From Eubacterium sp. (GTDB taxonomy: Bacteria > Bacillota > Clostridia > Oscillospirales > Acutalibacteraceae), in the NCBI GenBank assembly GCA_017446095.1, contig JAFSRN010000009.1:1-64000 (forward strand): a DNA stretch of 64,000 nucleotides. Direction: 5' to 3'. Within the stretch, counting starts at the first letter, position 1, and each line of letters begins with the position of its first letter. Shown one piece after another: positions 33,958 through 42,394 of the stretch. The notes beneath the pieces are model-generated. The model ran no database searches. It had not been told where the DNA came from and saw only the letters and a program-made list of their open reading frames with translations. A program made the translations under genes and the position numbers.

Positions 33958-34224
33958 TTATTCGCAAATTTCAAAAAACCAGCGTGTTTCTTCAAGAAAC
34001 AGGTAAGTTTTTTTGCCCGCAACATAGCAGGTGTAGCGTATTCCCGCGCCGCCCGATTTTAGCGATGCGGCAGGGCGGATGTCTGTGATTCTGTCCACTT
34101 CGTACTCGGTGTCCTCATACGTCAGCGACAGCGGCATAATGTTGCCCTCAAGGTCAAACTGCGCCGTAACCGCCACAAAGTGCTTGTTGGGATTATTATA
34201 TTCCGTTGAAGTAAATTTAATCAT
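33958..34224 (-). CDS. Hypothetical 88-residue protein
   Basis: A small all-beta protein: TSTEYNNPNKHFVAVTAQFD, LEGNIMPLSLTYEDTEYEVD, GIRYTCYVAGKKTYLFLEE, RWFFEICE. The pattern (strand-rich, no signal, ligand-like IRYTCYVAG) recalls small clostridial proteins of unknown function. No ribosome site is seen, because a heptamer array begins 5 bases upstream of the ATG. Lies upstream of ypeB on the same strand. Confidence 0.7.
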   Translation of the reverse strand: MIKFTSTEYNNPNKHFVAVTAQFDLEGNIMPLSLTYEDTEYEVDRITDIRPAASLKSGGAGIRYTCYVAGKKTYLFLEETRWFFEICE

Positions 34225-34228
34225 AGTA

Positions 34229-34346
34229 ATAATTATGAATTATGAATTATGAATTTCGGGTGCTGCGCACGGCTATTATATTAATCGGGTGAGGGCAGCG
34301 CCCTCCATTAATTCTCAATTATCAACTCTCAATTCTCCATTGATTA
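34229..34346. repeat. Composite element: inverted heptamer arrays with palindromic core
   Basis: Left arm AATTATG units (34229-34257), right arm TTCTCAA-type units (34307-34346). The core has GTGCTGCGCAC, the AT-rich CTATTATATTAA and GAGGGCAGCGCCCTC. The amino-acid ABC ATPase stop codon (34344) touches the right arm. Confidence 0.88.
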
Positions 34347-35087
34347 TAAAACTTTAGAAAGAAAGTCCACAAGTCTTGGGTCTTTCGGGTTGTCAAATAT
34401 TTCCTGCGGTGTGCCTTCTTCAAGGATTTTGCCGCCGTCCATAAACACAACGCGTGTTGCAACCTCGCGGGCAAAGCCCATCTCGTGCGTTACAACAACC
34501 ATCGTCATACCCTCCTGTGCAAGCGCTTTCATAACCTGCAGTACCTCGCCTACCATTTCGGGGTCGAGGGCGGAGGTCGGCTCGTCAAACAGCATAACCT
34601 CGGGTTCCATACAGAGTGCGCGTACAATCGCCACACGCTGCTTCTGACCGCCGGAAAGCTGGCTCGGGTAGGAATCTGCTCTGTCTGCAAGACCTACTCT
34701 TTCAAGCAGCTCGCGTGCCTTTGCTTCCGCTTCCTCTTTCGATTTGCCAAGCAGCTTCATCGGCGCAATTGTCATATTCTTCAGCACCGTCATATTCGGG
34801 AAAAGGTTGAAGTGCTGGAACACCATACCCATCTTCTGGCGGTGGCTGTTGATGTTGAGTTTGGGGTTAGTCAAATCCTCGCCGTCAAAAATGATGCTGC
34901 CGCCTGTCGGAATTTCCAGCAGGTTGAGCGAGCGCAGCACAGTCGATTTACCCGAACCCGAAGGTCCGATAATTACAACAACCTCGCCTCTGTCAATTGT
35001 AAGGTCAATGCCGTCAAGCGCTTTAACCGTGCCGTCAATGTAGTGCTTTTTAAGTCCGTCTACAATAATAAGTGCGTTATCGTTCAC
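34344..35087 (-). CDS. Polar amino-acid ABC transporter ATP-binding protein
   Basis: 247 residues from GTG 35087 (AAAGGAGG upstream); an earlier in-frame start at 35120 lies inside the permease gene without a ribosome site. Walker [11 protein letters not shown]-loop [10 protein letters not shown], signature [11 protein letters not shown], Walker [13 protein letters not shown] and H-loop VVTHEMGFA are all intact. GlnQ/HisP type. It overlaps the permease by 11 bp. Powers import of an amino acid captured by the adjacent binding protein. Confidence 0.95.
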   Translation of the reverse strand: MNDNALIIVDGLKKHYIDGTVKALDGIDLTIDRGEVVVIIGPSGSGKSTVLRSLNLLEIPTGGSIIFDGEDLTNPKLNINSHRQKMGMVFQHFNLFPNMTVLKNMTIAPMKLLGKSKEEAEAKARELLERVGLADRADSYPSQLSGGQKQRVAIVRALCMEPEVMLFDEPTSALDPEMVGEVLQVMKALAQEGMTMVVVTHEMGFAREVATRVVFMDGGKILEEGTPQEIFDNPKDPRLVDFLSKVL

Positions 35088-35811
35088 TCTTGCGCAGCCT
35101 CCTTTCAACCTTGCCGACAAGCCAGGTTAGAATAATGACTGTTATAAGATAGATTATCGCTACCGTAAACAGCGGAATAAAATAGTTAAACGTGCGTCCT
35201 GCTATTACGTTGCCCGCTTTGGTGAGTTCTATTACGCCAACGTAACCGGCAACAGAGGTTTCCTTAAGCAGGGCGATGAATTCGTTAAGCAGAGTGGGCA
35301 GCACGGCTTTGAACATCTGCGGAATTATGATGTACCGCATCGTCTGCAGGTAGTTAAAGCCAAGGCTTCTGCCTGCCTCAAACTGACCCTGATCAACCGA
35401 CATAATGCCTGCGCGGAAGATTTCCGCAACATACGCGCCGGAGTTGATACCGAACGCAAATATGCCCACAAGTACGCCGTTATCGGTGGAAACAAAGATT
35501 ACAAAATACGCAATCATAAGCTGCACAACAACAGGCGTGCCGCGTATAACGGTAAGGTAGAGCTTGCAGATGCCGTTCAGCAAACTCAGTATGTAGTAGC
35601 CTAAACCGCCTTTTAGTTTAAGCGTTTCCTTGTTTTTATCAAAGGACGAGCGTATTGCGGCGATTACAATACCAATAATAACACCCACAAGCAGCGCGCC
35701 GCCCGTGATTTTAAACGTGTTAAAAAAGCCGTCAATCAAGCCGAGATATCTTGCGTCCTCAATAAAAACGTTTTTAAAATCTTCAACAAGATTTAATGTG
35801 TAAAAATCCAT
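35077..35811 (-). CDS. Polar amino-acid ABC transporter permease
   Basis: 244 residues of the His/Glu/Gln/Arg/opine family, with about five membrane helices. The EAA loop is [20 protein letters not shown] and the upstream motif [17 protein letters not shown] is family typical. It has an unusually long N-terminal segment before the first helix ([20 protein letters not shown]). Middle gene of a binding protein-permease-ATPase operon. Confidence 0.95.
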   Translation of the reverse strand: MDFYTLNLVEDFKNVFIEDARYLGLIDGFFNTFKITGGALLVGVIIGIVIAAIRSSFDKNKETLKLKGGLGYYILSLLNGICKLYLTVIRGTPVVVQLMIAYFVIFVSTDNGVLVGIFAFGINSGAYVAEIFRAGIMSVDQGQFEAGRSLGFNYLQTMRYIIIPQMFKAVLPTLLNEFIALLKETSVAGYVGVIELTKAGNVIAGRTFNYFIPLFTVAIIYLITVIILTWLVGKVERRLRKSER

Positions 35812-35829
35812 TGTTTATCCTCAAAAATA

Positions 35830-35847
35830 GGGCGGGATAACCCGCCC
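35830..35847. terminator. Intercistronic hairpin after the binding-protein gene
   Basis: GGGCGGG ATAA CCCGCCC between the binding-protein and permease genes. It has no strong T run. Such hairpins commonly stabilise the abundant upstream mRNA and reduce read-through; the divergent operon has one at the same place (37672-37697). Confidence 0.6.
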
Positions 35848-35866
35848 CGTAAATGGTAATACCTAA

Positions 35867-36637
35867 TTAAGCCTTGATGTACTTGTCAACAATCTTCTGA
35901 ACAGTACCGTCTTTAATCAGTTCTTCAAGTGCGCCGTTAACTTTGTCCCTGAGCTCTGTGTTCTCTTTGTTAAAGCAGATAGCGTACTCTTCTTCAACAT
36001 AGTTTGTTTCAAGAATCTTAAGACCTTCGTTAGCTTCAACGTAGCTCTTTGCAGGCTCGTTGTCGATGATAACGCAGTCAACCTTGCCGGATACAAGCGC
36101 CTGAACAGCAACTGCACCGTTGTCGTACTTTGTGATGTGATCTTCGCCGAAATCGTCTGTTGCATAGATGTCGCCTGTAGTAGAGGTCTGAACGCCGATC
36201 TTCTTATCCTTGATGTCGTCAACAGTCTTGATGTCGGAATCTTCCTTAACGATTACAACCTGAACGCCCTTTGCGTAAGATGTTGAAAAGTCAACGCTCT
36301 TAAGTCTTTCCTCGTTAACGGTCATACCTGCCATACCCATATCGTACTTTTTGGACTGTACGCCGGGGATAATGGAGTCAAATGCAACGTCCTCAATCTT
36401 AAGTTCCATACCGAGCTTGTCTGCAATTGCCTGTGCAATTTCAGCGTCGATACCAACGATAGCGTCGCCCTCATGGTATTCATAAGGCGGGAACTCTGCG
36501 TTAGTTGCCATAACAAGTGTTTCTTTTGCTGTGTCGTCTGCTGCGGTAGTATCCTCTGTGCTGCCGCCCTTTGAGCAAGCAACAAATGTGAGTGCAAGCA
36601 TAGCTACTGCAAGAAGTACGCATAAAAACTTTTTCAT
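35867..36637 (-). CDS. Amino-acid ABC transporter substrate-binding lipoprotein
   Basis: 256 residues. Signal peptide with lipobox VACS, Thr/Ala/Asp linker, then a type II periplasmic-binding fold: NAEFPPYEYHEGDAIVGIDA, GMAGMTVNEERLKSVDFS, GVQTSTTGDIYATDD and VDCVIIDNEPAKSYV. The ligand aspartate in GIDAEIAQA suits a polar amino acid; exact ligand unknown. First gene of the minus-strand transporter operon; AAGGAG site before ATG 36637. Confidence 0.95.
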   Translation of the reverse strand: MKKFLCVLLAVAMLALTFVACSKGGSTEDTTAADDTAKETLVMATNAEFPPYEYHEGDAIVGIDAEIAQAIADKLGMELKIEDVAFDSIIPGVQSKKYDMGMAGMTVNEERLKSVDFSTSYAKGVQVVIVKEDSDIKTVDDIKDKKIGVQTSTTGDIYATDDFGEDHITKYDNGAVAVQALVSGKVDCVIIDNEPAKSYVEANEGLKILETNYVEEEYAICFNKENTELRDKVNGALEELIKDGTVQKIVDKYIKA

Positions 36638-36685
36638 AAATATCTTCTCCTTAAAATTATTATTTATACAATTTTATGCACGACT

Positions 36686-36714
36686 AACATATCATAACAC
36701 GGTATAATTGTCAA
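36686..36714 (-). promoter_or_regulatory. Promoter of the minus-strand amino-acid transporter operon
   Basis: Minus strand TTGACA (36714-36709), 17-bp spacer, TATGTT (36691-36686). Confidence 0.65.
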
Positions 36715-36804
36715 TTGTTATGTTTAAATATTCACAAAAAGAATAAATATACAGCACGCTTTCGGTTTTTATCAAGATTTTTTGTTCAATTATCAAATTA
36801 GCAC

Positions 36805-36833
36805 TTTACAACACTAAATAAATAAAGTATAAT
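36805..36833 (+). promoter_or_regulatory. Promoter of the plus-strand amino-acid transporter operon
   Basis: TTTACA (36805-36810), 17-bp spacer, TATAAT (36828-36833). No shared operator between the two divergent promoters was recognised. Confidence 0.65.
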
Positions 36834-36873
36834 AACAGCGTTGAAAAACAATTATTTGAAAGAGGTATTTTTT

Positions 36874-37659
36874 ATGAAAAAATTATTATCAGTTCTTTTA
36901 TCCGTTTTACTGATTGCCGCAATCTTCGCAGGCTGCTCTTCAAAGGAAGCAAGCGATGTTGAGCAAATCACTAAAGAGGGCGTTCTTGTAGTAGGTATCA
37001 CAGACTACGCGCCTATGGATTACAAAGAAAAGGGCAGCGACGAATGGATCGGCTTTGATGCAGACCTTGCAAACGCAGTTGCACAGAAGATGGGCGTTAA
37101 GGTTGAATTCAAAGTAATCGACTGGGACAACAAATTCCTTGAGCTCAACACAAGAGCAATCGACTGCATCTGGAACGGTATGACAATCACCGACGAGGTT
37201 AAGAAGAACACTTCCGTTACCGAAGCTTATGCAAGAAACCGTCAGGTAGTTGTAGTTAAAAAGGATATCGCTTCCGAGATTAAGACAGTTGACGACCTCA
37301 AGGCACTTAAGGACTTCTCTGTTTCCGTAGAAAAGGGCTCATCCGGCGAAGCAGTTGCAGAGGAAAACGGCTTTAAGTACACCTCGGTTAACTCGCAGGC
37401 AGACACACTTCTCGAAGTTAACTCGGGCGCAGCTACAGCAGCGATTATCGACTCCACAATGGCGGACGCTATGACAGGCGACGGCACAGACTATAAAGAC
37501 CTTACATCAACAGTAACCCTCAGCGAGGAACAGTACGGTATCGGCTGCCGCAAGGATTCAGACCTCACAGAGCAGCTTAATAAGTACATCAAGGAACTCA
37601 AGGAAGACGGCACAATGAAGCAGCTTTCCGACAAGTACCAGATTGAACTTGTAGACTGA
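36874..37659 (+). CDS. Amino-acid ABC transporter substrate-binding lipoprotein (second system)
   Basis: 261 residues from ATG 36874 after GAAAGAGGT. Lipobox FAGC at about residue 20. Binding-fold motifs are ITDYAPMDYKEKGSDEWIGF, DADLANAVAQKMGV, WNGMTITDEVKKNTSVTEAY and AAIIDSTMADAM. Clearly paralogous to, but diverged from, the protein at 35867-36637; the Trp-rich EWIGFD segment suggests a different amino-acid ligand. First gene of the plus-strand operon. Confidence 0.94.
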   Translation: MKKLLSVLLSVLLIAAIFAGCSSKEASDVEQITKEGVLVVGITDYAPMDYKEKGSDEWIGFDADLANAVAQKMGVKVEFKVIDWDNKFLELNTRAIDCIWNGMTITDEVKKNTSVTEAYARNRQVVVVKKDIASEIKTVDDLKALKDFSVSVEKGSSGEAVAEENGFKYTSVNSQADTLLEVNSGAATAAIIDSTMADAMTGDGTDYKDLTSTVTLSEEQYGIGCRKDSDLTEQLNKYIKELKEDGTMKQLSDKYQIELVD

Positions 37660-37671
37660 TAACGATTAGCT

Positions 37672-37697
37672 TTCGGGCAGGATTAATCTTGCCCGAA
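37672..37697. terminator. Intercistronic hairpin after the binding-protein gene
   Basis: TTCGGGCA...TTGCCCGAA with internal GATTAATC, between binding protein and permease. It is in the same position as 35830-35847 in the divergent operon, so likely an mRNA-stabilising or attenuating hairpin. Confidence 0.6.
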
Positions 37698-37723
37698 TTA
37701 CTTTTACATACAAAGAGGATTTT

Positions 37724-38365
37724 ATGTTTTTAACAGTAACGTTAAGCCTGCTCAAAGGCTTTTGGGAAACCTTTAAAATTTTTGCCGCAACTCTCGTATT
37801 TGCGTTGCCGCTTGGTCTTGTGCTGAGCTTTGGCTCAATGTCAAAGTTTTCGCCAATCAGGTGGCTTGTAAAAACGTTTGTGTGGATTATCCGCGGCACG
37901 CCGCTTATGCTGCAGCTCATCATCGTGTACTACGGTCCGGGGCTGCTGTTCGGCTGGGATTTGATGGAACGCTTTAACGCCGTGCTTGTGGCGTTTGTAA
38001 TCAACTATTCCTGCTATTTCAGCGAGATTTATCGCGGCGGCATCCAGTCAATCCCCGTAGGTCAGCAGGAGGCAGGTCTTGTGCTGGGTATGACCAAAAG
38101 GCAGATTTTCTTCAAGGTAACTCTGCTGCAGGTTGTTAAGCGCATTGTTCCGCCTATGAGTAACGAGATTATTACGCTCGTCAAGGATACTTCGCTTGCG
38201 CGTATTATCGCGGTGTACGAGGTTATATTTATGGGGCAGAACTTCATCAAGTCTGCAGGTCTTATCTGGCCGCTGTTCTACACAGCTGTATTCTACCTCG
38301 TTTTCTGCGGAATGCTCACGCTTATTTTCGGCGCAATCGAAAAGAAAATGAGCTACTTTGAATAA
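37724..38365 (+). CDS. Amino-acid ABC transporter permease (second system)
   Basis: 213 residues with about five membrane helices. WIIRGTPLMLQLIIVYYGPG and the EAA loop QEAGLVLGMTKRQIFFKVTL identify the polar amino-acid family; NEIITLVKDTSLARIIAVYE is the conserved C-terminal segment. AGAGGA site before ATG 37724; 14 bp separates it from the ATPase. Confidence 0.95.
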   Translation: MFLTVTLSLLKGFWETFKIFAATLVFALPLGLVLSFGSMSKFSPIRWLVKTFVWIIRGTPLMLQLIIVYYGPGLLFGWDLMERFNAVLVAFVINYSCYFSEIYRGGIQSIPVGQQEAGLVLGMTKRQIFFKVTLLQVVKRIVPPMSNEIITLVKDTSLARIIAVYEVIFMGQNFIKSAGLIWPLFYTAVFYLVFCGMLTLIFGAIEKKMSYFE

Positions 38366-38378
38366 GGGGGACTGAATT

Positions 38379-39137
38379 ATGGCATTACTTGAAGTTAGAA
38401 ATATTGTCAAACGCTTCGGCAAAGCCGAGGTGCTTAAGGGCATCGACTTCGACCTTGAAAAAGGCGAGGTTATATCCATAATCGGTTCGTCCGGCTCGGG
38501 CAAAACTACGCTGCTGCGCTGCATCAACTTCCTTGAATTTGCCGACGAGGGCACTATCACCGTTGACGGCGAGTGCCTGTATAACGGCGAAACCGATAAA
38601 AAGATTAAGGAAAAACAGCTGCGCGAACGTCGCCTGCATTTCGGGCTTGTGTTCCAGCAGTTCAACCTGTTCCCGCAGTACAGCGTAATGCAAAATCTTA
38701 TGCTTGCGCCGTCGCTTATGAAAACGGACAGCAAGGCTAATCTTGAAAAGCGTGCGCTTGAAATTATCGACAGCGTTAATATGCTTGACAAAAAGGATTA
38801 CTATCCGTGCCAGCTTTCGGGTGGTCAGCAGCAGCGTGTGGCAATCGCGCGTGCGCTTATGATGAACCCCGATATCCTTTGCTTTGACGAGCCGACCTCC
38901 GCCCTTGACCCCGAACTCACGGGCGAGGTTCTTAAGGCGATTAAAGAGCTTAAGGAAAAGGGCAGCACGATGATAGTCGTAACGCACGAAATGGAGTTTG
39001 CGCGCAACGTGTCCGACAAGGTTATATTTATGGCGGACGGCGTTGTTGAGGAAATCGGCACGCCGCAGCAGGTGTTTGATAATCCGCAAAGCGAAAAAAC
39101 GCGCGCCTTCCTCGCAACATCGCTTGAAAAGATTTGA
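38379..39137 (+). CDS. Amino-acid ABC transporter ATP-binding protein (second system)
   Basis: 252 residues. Walker [11 protein letters not shown]-loop [10 protein letters not shown], signature [11 protein letters not shown], Walker [14 protein letters not shown]-loop VVTHEMEFA. An insertion [18 protein letters not shown] before the Q-loop distinguishes it from the ATPase at 34344-35087. GGGGGA site upstream of ATG 38379. Confidence 0.95.
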   Translation: MALLEVRNIVKRFGKAEVLKGIDFDLEKGEVISIIGSSGSGKTTLLRCINFLEFADEGTITVDGECLYNGETDKKIKEKQLRERRLHFGLVFQQFNLFPQYSVMQNLMLAPSLMKTDSKANLEKRALEIIDSVNMLDKKDYYPCQLSGGQQQRVAIARALMMNPDILCFDEPTSALDPELTGEVLKAIKELKEKGSTMIVVTHEMEFARNVSDKVIFMADGVVEEIGTPQQVFDNPQSEKTRAFLATSLEKI

Positions 39138-39142
39138 CTTTA

Positions 39143-39191
39143 TGCCTTCCCCTTGGGAAAGGTGGCTGCACAAAGTGCAGTCGGATGAGGG
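39143..39191 (+). repeat. GGCTCC-family double hairpin (variant)
   Basis: GCCTTCCCC/GGGAAAGG followed by CTGCAC/GTGCAG and GATGAGGGG. Same two-hairpin plan as 10975-11030, just after the second transporter operon. Confidence 0.65.
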
Positions 39192-39239
39192 GTAACAGTT
39201 TAGAACCGATTGCCTCAACCACGATTAACAACAACCACT

Positions 39240-39318
39240 TGTTCAATTGGGGACTGTCCCCAATTGAACATTGCGATATCGTTCATATCGCAACGGGCGA
39301 TTCGTGAATCGCCCCTAC
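39240..39318. repeat. Composite repeat: 31-bp palindrome, GATATC hairpin and REP
   Basis: Perfect palindrome TGTTCAATTGGGGAC (39240-39270), hairpin TTGCGATAT/ATATCGCAA, then a reverse REP hairpin GGGCGATTC/GAATCGCCC ending CTAC (39295-39318). It matches 29554-29652 in order. The whole 39138-39344 gap is repeats. Confidence 0.88.
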
Positions 39319-39344
39319 TGACCACTCAAAAAAGAGGTGCAGCA

Positions 39345-40985
39345 ATGAAATACGCATATCATTTTACATACACTGCAAACGGTGAAGTCAAAACGGCTAA
39401 CGGCTCAAACGGCGATTTTGATTTTGCGCTTACCGAAGGCAAAAATTCGCTCAAGGCGGTTATCACGCCTAAAACGGATATTATGATTCACAGCTTTTTT
39501 GTTGAGCGCGAGTACGTTTTTGCCGACGATAGCAGGTTTTTTGCCAACGGCTTCCAGTCCTGGACGGATACAAGGGAGTTCGTTAAAAGCGATAAGATGG
39601 ACGGTCTTAACACCGTCGGCAAGAGTCTCTACGGCAGGATTAACGGCATTAACTATGTGGGCGACTACTCCTTTGTTAATGAGGAAAAAGAGGCGGGCGC
39701 CTTCCACAGCCACGGTCTTGCGTACGTTAGAAACGGCGACGAGATTGACTTTTTCGGCTCGCTCACAGACCGCACGGGCTACACCGTAATCTACGCCGAT
39801 ATGAACAAAAACACGCTTAAAATCTCCAAGGATGTTGAGGGCGTTACTATCAGCGAGCCGTACAAGCTGCTTGATATGTTCCTTATGCAGGGCGAATACG
39901 GCGAGGTGTTTGATTCATACTTTGCCGCTATGGGCGTTAAGCCGATTACGCAGGAAAAAATCAAGGGCTACACTTCGTGGTACAACTACTATGAGCGCAT
40001 TAATGAGGATGTTATCCTGCGCGACCTTGATTCGCTTGCAAAGTACAAGGACAGCGTTAACATTTACCAGATTGACGACGGGTACGAAACACGCGTGGGC
40101 GACTGGTTTTCGATTGACCCGAAGAAGTTCCCCAACGGCATAAAGCACATTGCCGACGCGATTCACGAAAAGGGCTTTAAGGCAGGCATATGGATTGCAC
40201 CCTTCGGCGCGCACAAGCGCTCACAGCTTGCAAAAGAGCACCCCGACTGGCTTATTAAATATCCAAACGGCAAGCCTGTTCCCGTAGGCCACAACTGGGG
40301 CGGCTTCTACGGGCTTGATATTTACAACGACGGCGCGCGCAACTACATAAAAAGCGTGTTTAACGAAGTGCTTAATGTATGGGGCTTCGATATGGTAAAG
40401 CTCGATTTCCTCTACGCCGCTTCGGTTATCCCGATGCACGGCAAGAGCAGGGGAGAGATTATTTACGACGCTATCGACCTTCTTCGCGAGTGCTGCGGCG
40501 ACACGCCTATTCTTGCCTGCGGCGTTCAGCAGATGCCGTGCTTCGGCAAGGTTGAGTATATGCGCATCGGCTCTGATATGTCGCTTGGCTGGACGCACAA
40601 CCTGCTGCGTAAGAATATGCACCGCGAGGACGTTTCCACGCCTAATGCACTGCGCAACAGCATCTACCGCCGCTGCTTCAACGGCAGGGCGTTCCTGTGC
40701 GATCCGGACGTTTTCCTGCTGCGCAGAACTAATATCAAGTTTACGCCCGAACAGCAGGGCGTGCTTGCGGAATTCATCAAGCTTTTTGGCAAGGTGCTGC
40801 TTATGAGCGACAATATTGCCGACTACGACGAGCAGCAGCTTGCGACCTTCCACCATATGATGGACGATGAGGATACCGAGCTTGTTGCAGTTAAAGAGGA
40901 AAACGACATTGTGTTTATCGACTACCTTGACCGCGGCGAAGCAAAAATGCTCAAGTTCAACGTGGTTGACGGAACTATATTCTGA
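39345..40985 (+). CDS. Alpha-galactosidase-type glycoside hydrolase (GH36)
   Basis: 546 residues from ATG 39345 with AAGAGGTG; the longer frame upstream is repeat sequence. Clan GH-D motifs: GYTSWYNYYERINED, YQIDDGYETRVGDW, GIWIAPFGAHKRS, the nucleophile aspartate in MVKLDFLYAA, and the acid/base in MRIGSDMSLGW. No signal peptide, so it acts on imported raffinose-type or other alpha-galactosides. It is shorter than typical 700-residue GH36 enzymes and belongs to the short, NagA-unlike group. Followed by rmuC after 14 bp. Confidence 0.9.
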   Translation: MKYAYHFTYTANGEVKTANGSNGDFDFALTEGKNSLKAVITPKTDIMIHSFFVEREYVFADDSRFFANGFQSWTDTREFVKSDKMDGLNTVGKSLYGRINGINYVGDYSFVNEEKEAGAFHSHGLAYVRNGDEIDFFGSLTDRTGYTVIYADMNKNTLKISKDVEGVTISEPYKLLDMFLMQGEYGEVFDSYFAAMGVKPITQEKIKGYTSWYNYYERINEDVILRDLDSLAKYKDSVNIYQIDDGYETRVGDWFSIDPKKFPNGIKHIADAIHEKGFKAGIWIAPFGAHKRSQLAKEHPDWLIKYPNGKPVPVGHNWGGFYGLDIYNDGARNYIKSVFNEVLNVWGFDMVKLDFLYAASVIPMHGKSRGEIIYDAIDLLRECCGDTPILACGVQQMPCFGKVEYMRIGSDMSLGWTHNLLRKNMHREDVSTPNALRNSIYRRCFNGRAFLCDPDVFLLRRTNIKFTPEQQGVLAEFIKLFGKVLLMSDNIADYDEQQLATFHHMMDDEDTELVAVKEENDIVFIDYLDRGEAKMLKFNVVDGTIF

Positions 40986-40999
40986 TTACCGGTGATAAT

Positions 41000-42199
41000 A
41001 TGATTTTATACATTTTAATCGGCGTTGTTATTGTGCTTCTGATTGTAAATGTCATCTTAACTCTCAGGGGCAAAACCGACTCAAACGCCGAGCTTATCAA
41101 ACAGCAGATTGAACTTTCAAACAAAACGACGGGGGATAAAATCGGCGAGCTTTCCGGCAAGATGAACAGCCTTACGGAAAAGAATTACGAGCAGCAGATT
41201 AAGCTGATGGAAACCCTGAACGAGAATACGGAAAAGCAGACCAAGGCGATGAGCGACGCCATCGGCAAAATGCAGGAAAGCAACGAGAAAAAGCTTGAAG
41301 AAATGCGTGCAACCGTTGACGAAAAGCTGACTAAAACGCTCAACACGCGCCTTAACGAAAGCTTTGAAACTGTGTCAAAGCAGCTCGGCGCGGTTTACCG
41401 TTCGCTCGGCGAAATGCAAAAGATTTCCGGCGACGTCACCACAAGCGTACAGGGGCTCAACCGCGTGCTTACAAACGTAAAAAGCCGCGGCACCTGGGCG
41501 GAGGTTCAGCTTGGCAACATCCTCGACCAGACCATCCCCGGTATGTACGAAACGAATGTAAAAACCAACCAGAAGTACAACGGTCAGGTTGAGTTCGCCG
41601 TTAAAATTCCGAGTTCGGAGGACGACACGGTAACGTGGCTGCCGATAGACAGCAAGTTCCCTATGGAGGATTACGCGCGGCTGTCCGCAGCGGCGGAAGC
41701 AGGCAATGCGGAAGCACTTGACGCAGCACGCAAAGCGCTTGAAACACGCATAAAAGCCGAAGCAAAGGACATCACAAAGTACATCGACGTGCCAAACACC
41801 ACGCCGTTTGCGATTATGTACCTTGCAACCGAAGGGCTGTACGCAGAGGTCATGAGCAGCAAAACAGGTCTTGCCGAGCAGGTGCAGGCGCAGGGCATAA
41901 TGCTTGCAGGTCCAAGCACCGTAACGGCGCTGCTCAACTCGCTTGCAATGGGCTTCCGCTCAATCGCAATAAACAAAAAGGCAAGCGAGGTTTACAACGT
42001 ACTCGGCGCCGCAAAAGCGCAGTACGACAAGTTCGGCGAACTGCTTGAAACTGCGCGCAAACGCATAGAAAGCGCAGGCAGAGCAATCGGCGACGCAGAA
42101 AAAAAGAACGTCTATATCCAGCGTAAACTCAAAACCGTGGAAACGCTCGACACAGACGAAGCACAGGATATTTTAGGTATAGAAGAAGGGACTGATTGA
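41000..42199 (+). CDS. rmuC: DNA recombination protein RmuC
   Basis: 399 residues. One N-terminal membrane helix (ILYILIGVVIVLLIVNVILT), a long coiled coil (about 30-150), then the RmuC domain: VKSRGTWAEVQLGNILDQTI, WLPIDSKFPMEDYARL and TPFAIMYLATEGLYAEVMS. The domain is restriction-endonuclease-like and limits DNA inversions in E. coli. Normal family length. GGTGATA site before ATG 41000; terminator at 42188-42213 overlaps the stop codon region. Confidence 0.95.
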   Translation: MILYILIGVVIVLLIVNVILTLRGKTDSNAELIKQQIELSNKTTGDKIGELSGKMNSLTEKNYEQQIKLMETLNENTEKQTKAMSDAIGKMQESNEKKLEEMRATVDEKLTKTLNTRLNESFETVSKQLGAVYRSLGEMQKISGDVTTSVQGLNRVLTNVKSRGTWAEVQLGNILDQTIPGMYETNVKTNQKYNGQVEFAVKIPSSEDDTVTWLPIDSKFPMEDYARLSAAAEAGNAEALDAARKALETRIKAEAKDITKYIDVPNTTPFAIMYLATEGLYAEVMSSKTGLAEQVQAQGIMLAGPSTVTALLNSLAMGFRSIAINKKASEVYNVLGAAKAQYDKFGELLETARKRIESAGRAIGDAEKKNVYIQRKLKTVETLDTDEAQDILGIEEGTD

Positions 42200-42213
42200 T
42201 TCAGTCCCTTTTT
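42188..42213 (+). terminator. rmuC terminator
   Basis: GGGACTGA TTGAT TCAGTCCC TTTTT, overlapping the end of rmuC. Confidence 0.9.
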
Positions 42214-42394
42214 AATTATGAATGATGAATTATGAGTTATGAATTTCGGGCGGGGCACCCGCACCCGATTATATTATGGAATGTCGAGGTCGCCATTCCC
42301 TACAATGTAGGGAGCGGCCACCGGACGCTCCACATTATTGTCCGAGCGCAGTGAGTAACCACAATTCATCATTCATAATTCATAATTCATCATT
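42212..42394. repeat. Composite element: long inverted heptamer arrays flanking a head-to-head REP pair
   Basis: Left arm of AATTATG/AATGATG units (42212-42245) and right arm of CATAATT/CATCATT units (42361-42394) are nearly complementary. The core has GGGGCACCCGCACCC, AT-rich ATTATATTA, a reverse REP (42278-42303, ends CTAC), AAT, a forward REP (42307-42331, starts GTAG) and GAGCGCAGTGAG. The final codons and stop of the MATE gene lie in the right arm. Confidence 0.92.
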
